From NCBI RefSeq assembly GCF_024347635.1, contig NZ_AP025511.1, positions 930,001 to 994,000 of the forward strand: a stretch of 64,000 nucleotides of DNA, in the 5' to 3' direction. Under the pieces are notes generated by a model. It had not been told where the DNA came from and did not search any database. It worked only from the letters and a program-made list of their open reading frames with translations. This DNA is from Vibrio tasmaniensis. Its GTDB lineage: Bacteria > Pseudomonadota > Gammaproteobacteria > Enterobacterales > Vibrionaceae. Positions 62,251 to 64,000 of this stretch are shown piece by piece; the stretch's first letter is position 1, and every line of letters begins with the position of its first letter. The translations under genes and the position numbers were made by a program.

Positions 62251-62823
62251 TTATGCAAAGTAGGTTCTTAACCACAGGCCGATAGGGGAAGTAACGCCGG
62301 TTGCGATACTGCTGATCTTTCCATCTTTGATGATGACAATACTTGGCGTGACATTGACTCCCCAACTTCTGCTGATCGATCCAGAGAGATCATTGATAAC
62401 AGGGAAGTCATACTCTTTGGCGTCTAAGAAGCGCTGAACACGTTCGTCTGGGCCAGATGAAAGTGCGACAGAAACTACTTGATGGGAGTCGCTGAAGCTA
62501 TTAACCGTCGGGCTCACCAATTTGCACGCGCTACACCAAGTAGCCCAAAAATAGACAATAACGGGCTTACCGCTTTTGCTTAGCTCGATAACATCAATAT
62601 CGTCACCTTGGATCGACTGACCTACGATTGGTATCGCGTCTCCTTGAGGCATGCTTCTGCTGTGGTAAAAATCCATGGCAAACGAAACCACGCCAACGAT
62701 CAGTATCATTGAAACGAGTTCCTTTCCCCACTTCTTAAGACGGCTTGGCTTTTTGGTTTCAGCCTTTACAGTGTTATCTTCAGCAGAGCTAGGCTTTTGT
62801 TCATTGTTGGGCGTCTTCATCAA
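62251..62823 (-). CDS. scsD: ScsD-type membrane-anchored thioredoxin-like protein (TlpA family)
   Basis: A 190-residue protein with an N-terminal anchor (KKWGKELVSMILIVGVVSFAMDFYH, residues 30-54) and a periplasmic TlpA/ResA fold: VYFWATWCSACKLVSPTVN with WCSAC active site and VTPSIVIIKDGKI with cis-proline. In scs clusters the small TlpA-type protein works with ScsB in reducing periplasmic thiols under copper stress. It starts one base after the scsB stop, so the two are cotranscribed. Confidence 0.88.
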   Translation of the reverse strand: MMKTPNNEQKPSSAEDNTVKAETKKPSRLKKWGKELVSMILIVGVVSFAMDFYHSRSMPQGDAIPIVGQSIQGDDIDVIELSKSGKPVIVYFWATWCSACKLVSPTVNSFSDSHQVVSVALSSGPDERVQRFLDAKEYDFPVINDLSGSISRSWGVNVTPSIVIIKDGKISSIATGVTSPIGLWLRTYFA

Positions 62824-64000
62824 TTATCTCGCAGCGTCGATGGCTTGAATAACAGTGTCACTGTCTAGAATCACGGGTAATGGAATACCATTTTTATAGC
62901 TCGGGCCATAAACGATATTAAATGGCACACCAAATCGCCCATTACTTTGTAAGTATTGAGTGACACTTTCACTTGGTGTTGTCCAATCGCCTTTCATCAA
63001 AACAATGTCTTCTTGTTGCAGGTGGCTGTAGACAGGATCTTGAAGAATGACGCCAATTTTGTTGGCTTTACAGGTGATACACCATTCTGCAGTCACGTCG
63101 ACAAAGACGGTTTTTCCTTCCTCGACCAACTGAGGGATTTGTTTCGCATCCAGTTTCTGCCAATCAAGGTTATCGACAATTGGCGTTGCCCAGTTATCAG
63201 CGGTAACACTACCGACGATCAATGCAGCACCAAATACCAAGGTTGTGGTTGCCATGATAGGAATCAGTACCTTGCGTCCTAATTTCATGCCAATCCAAAT
63301 TAACACTGAAACGACGATAAACAGTGACAACAAGATGGTTGGGAACTTGCCAATGAATGGGCTCAGTAGGCTTGTTAACCACAGACTGGTGATGAACATC
63401 ATTAAGCCGAATACCAACTTAACTTTGAACATCCACGCGCCCGGTTTTGGTAGCAATTTAGTTAGGCTTGGGAATAACGCGAAGATCAACCAAGGTGCGC
63501 TCATACCAATGCCGAGTGCGATAAAGATAGCCCACAACTCTTGGTAACTTGCGCCCAGAGCATAAGCCACTGCGGTTCCTAGGAATGGAGCACTGCAAGG
63601 CGTTGCCAGTAGTGTCGCAAACATGCCTTGGATGAAGTGACCGGAATGGGAATCATCGCCTTTGGTTGCCATCCAAGTGTTTAAGCCTGACGGAAGCCTG
63701 AATTCGAATAGACCGAGTAGGTTAACTGAGAACAGTAGGGTAATGATCAGCATGAACCCGATGAACCAAACATTTTGGAACTGGATTCCCCAACCAATCG
63801 CATTGCCACCCATTTTTAGAACGGTCATGCCTAGAGCTAACAGCGCAAACGAAGTAATAACACCGGCAGCAGATGCTAGGAATGAGAGTCGGATGTGGCG
63901 ATTTGAAGCACCTTGGTTCTGAATGATGCTGTTTAGCTTCATCCCTAACACGGGTAGAACACACGGCATGATGTTAAGGATTAAACCGCCTACTAACGCA
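62824..64000 (-). CDS. scsB: ScsB-type thiol:disulfide interchange protein, C-terminal part (DsbD-like)
   Basis: The frame runs off the right edge; the in-frame residues before 63969 read ALVGGLILNI and continue into MPCVLPVLGMKLNSI, so the ATG there is internal. Seen are about eight membrane helices of the CcdA/DsbD type with Cys in MPCVLP and TPCSAPFLG (the electron-relay pair) and a C-terminal thioredoxin domain with VDVTAEWCITCKANK. It carries electrons from cytoplasmic thioredoxin to periplasmic ScsC and ScsD. The N-terminal domain lies outside the window. Confidence 0.9.
   Translation of the reverse strand, partial: ALVGGLILNIMPCVLPVLGMKLNSIIQNQGASNRHIRLSFLASAAGVITSFALLALGMTVLKMGGNAIGWGIQFQNVWFIGFMLIITLLFSVNLLGLFEFRLPSGLNTWMATKGDDSHSGHFIQGMFATLLATPCSAPFLGTAVAYALGASYQELWAIFIALGIGMSAPWLIFALFPSLTKLLPKPGAWMFKVKLVFGLMMFITSLWLTSLLSPFIGKFPTILLSLFIVVSVLIWIGMKLGRKVLIPIMATTTLVFGAALIVGSVTADNWATPIVDNLDWQKLDAKQIPQLVEEGKTVFVDVTAEWCITCKANKIGVILQDPVYSHLQQEDIVLMKGDWTTPSESVTQYLQSNGRFGVPFNIVYGPSYKNGIPLPVILDSDTVIQAIDAAR

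Noticed and set aside
63939..63969. ATG at 63969 as start of the ScsB-type gene
   Set aside because: The frame continues upstream to the window edge with DsbD-like residues, so that Met is internal.

Overview
The window is a chromosomal segment of a marine gamma-proteobacterium, almost certainly a Vibrio and perhaps one of the Splendidus group. The genus is inferred from the rRNA/5S/tRNA-Ser arrangement, the AT-leaning codon use, ppsA/ppsR, ugp, rimK-rimB and scs genes with Vibrio-like sequences, and many two-component, AraC and c-di-GMP genes. The species call is a guess. There is no CRISPR array, prophage, integron or plasmid origin. The only complete mobile element is one IS4-type insertion sequence.

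Layout. 1-2.1 kb: 3' part of a 23S rRNA gene, 5S rRNA, tRNA-Ser(UGA) and a terminator. 2.2-6.4 kb: a minus-strand operon read as YheO-type regulator, RidA deaminase, TcyP-like cystine symporter and a CoA-disulfide/persulfide reductase-like flavoprotein, preceded by five palindromic operator-like sites. 6.6-11.4 kb: MATE exporter, AraC regulator, divergent serine hydrolase and an outer-membrane protein. 11.46-12.89 kb: an intact IS4-family element with 12-bp target duplications, inserted in the loop of a two-way terminator. 12.9-17.6 kb: ppsA and its regulator ppsR (divergent), glutaredoxin 2, and an unlisted 53-residue protein. 17.8-21.5 kb: Gfo/Idh/MocA oxidoreductase, a GT25 glycosyltransferase behind a poly-G tract, GNAT and L,D-transpeptidase.

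21.5-28 kb: TauE/SafE exporter and the ugpBAECQ glycerol-3-phosphate uptake operon. 28-33 kb: 2OG-Fe(II) oxygenase, a royal-jelly-type beta-propeller protein, metallo-beta-lactamase-fold hydrolase, and rimK-rimB (ribosomal S6 modification). 33-37.5 kb: SgrR-type regulator, hydratase, and an NhaC-family transporter whose promoter carries tandem MetJ boxes, so probably the methionine transporter MetT. 37.5-46.4 kb: isochorismatase-like hydrolase, two AraC-type regulators (one membrane-bound), alpha/beta hydrolase, Bcr/CflA exporter, LysR, DUF1254/DUF1214 protein and a second outer-membrane protein. 46.6-51 kb: small uncharacterised protein, long RluA-type pseudouridine synthase, NUDIX hydrolase, nucleotidyltransferase and ABM monooxygenase. 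51.4-53.6 kb: a YtrA-type GntR/ABC operon with its palindromic operator. 53.9-61.3 kb: PAS-GGDEF-EAL protein, RstAB-like two-component pair whose sensor has a periplasmic CxxC, GNAT, and a tandem-HD HD-GYP protein. 61.4-64 kb: ScsC, ScsD and the C-terminal part of ScsB (thiol redox/copper stress), cut by the window edge.

Shared themes are sulfur and thiol chemistry (cystine import, RidA, flavin reductase, glutaredoxin, MetT, Scs), cyclic-di-GMP turnover, and two places where a secreted or periplasmic protein is paired with an outer-membrane beta-barrel of about 265 residues. Three small proteins (53, 32 and 27 residues) and several operator-like repeats were found by reading intergenic DNA.
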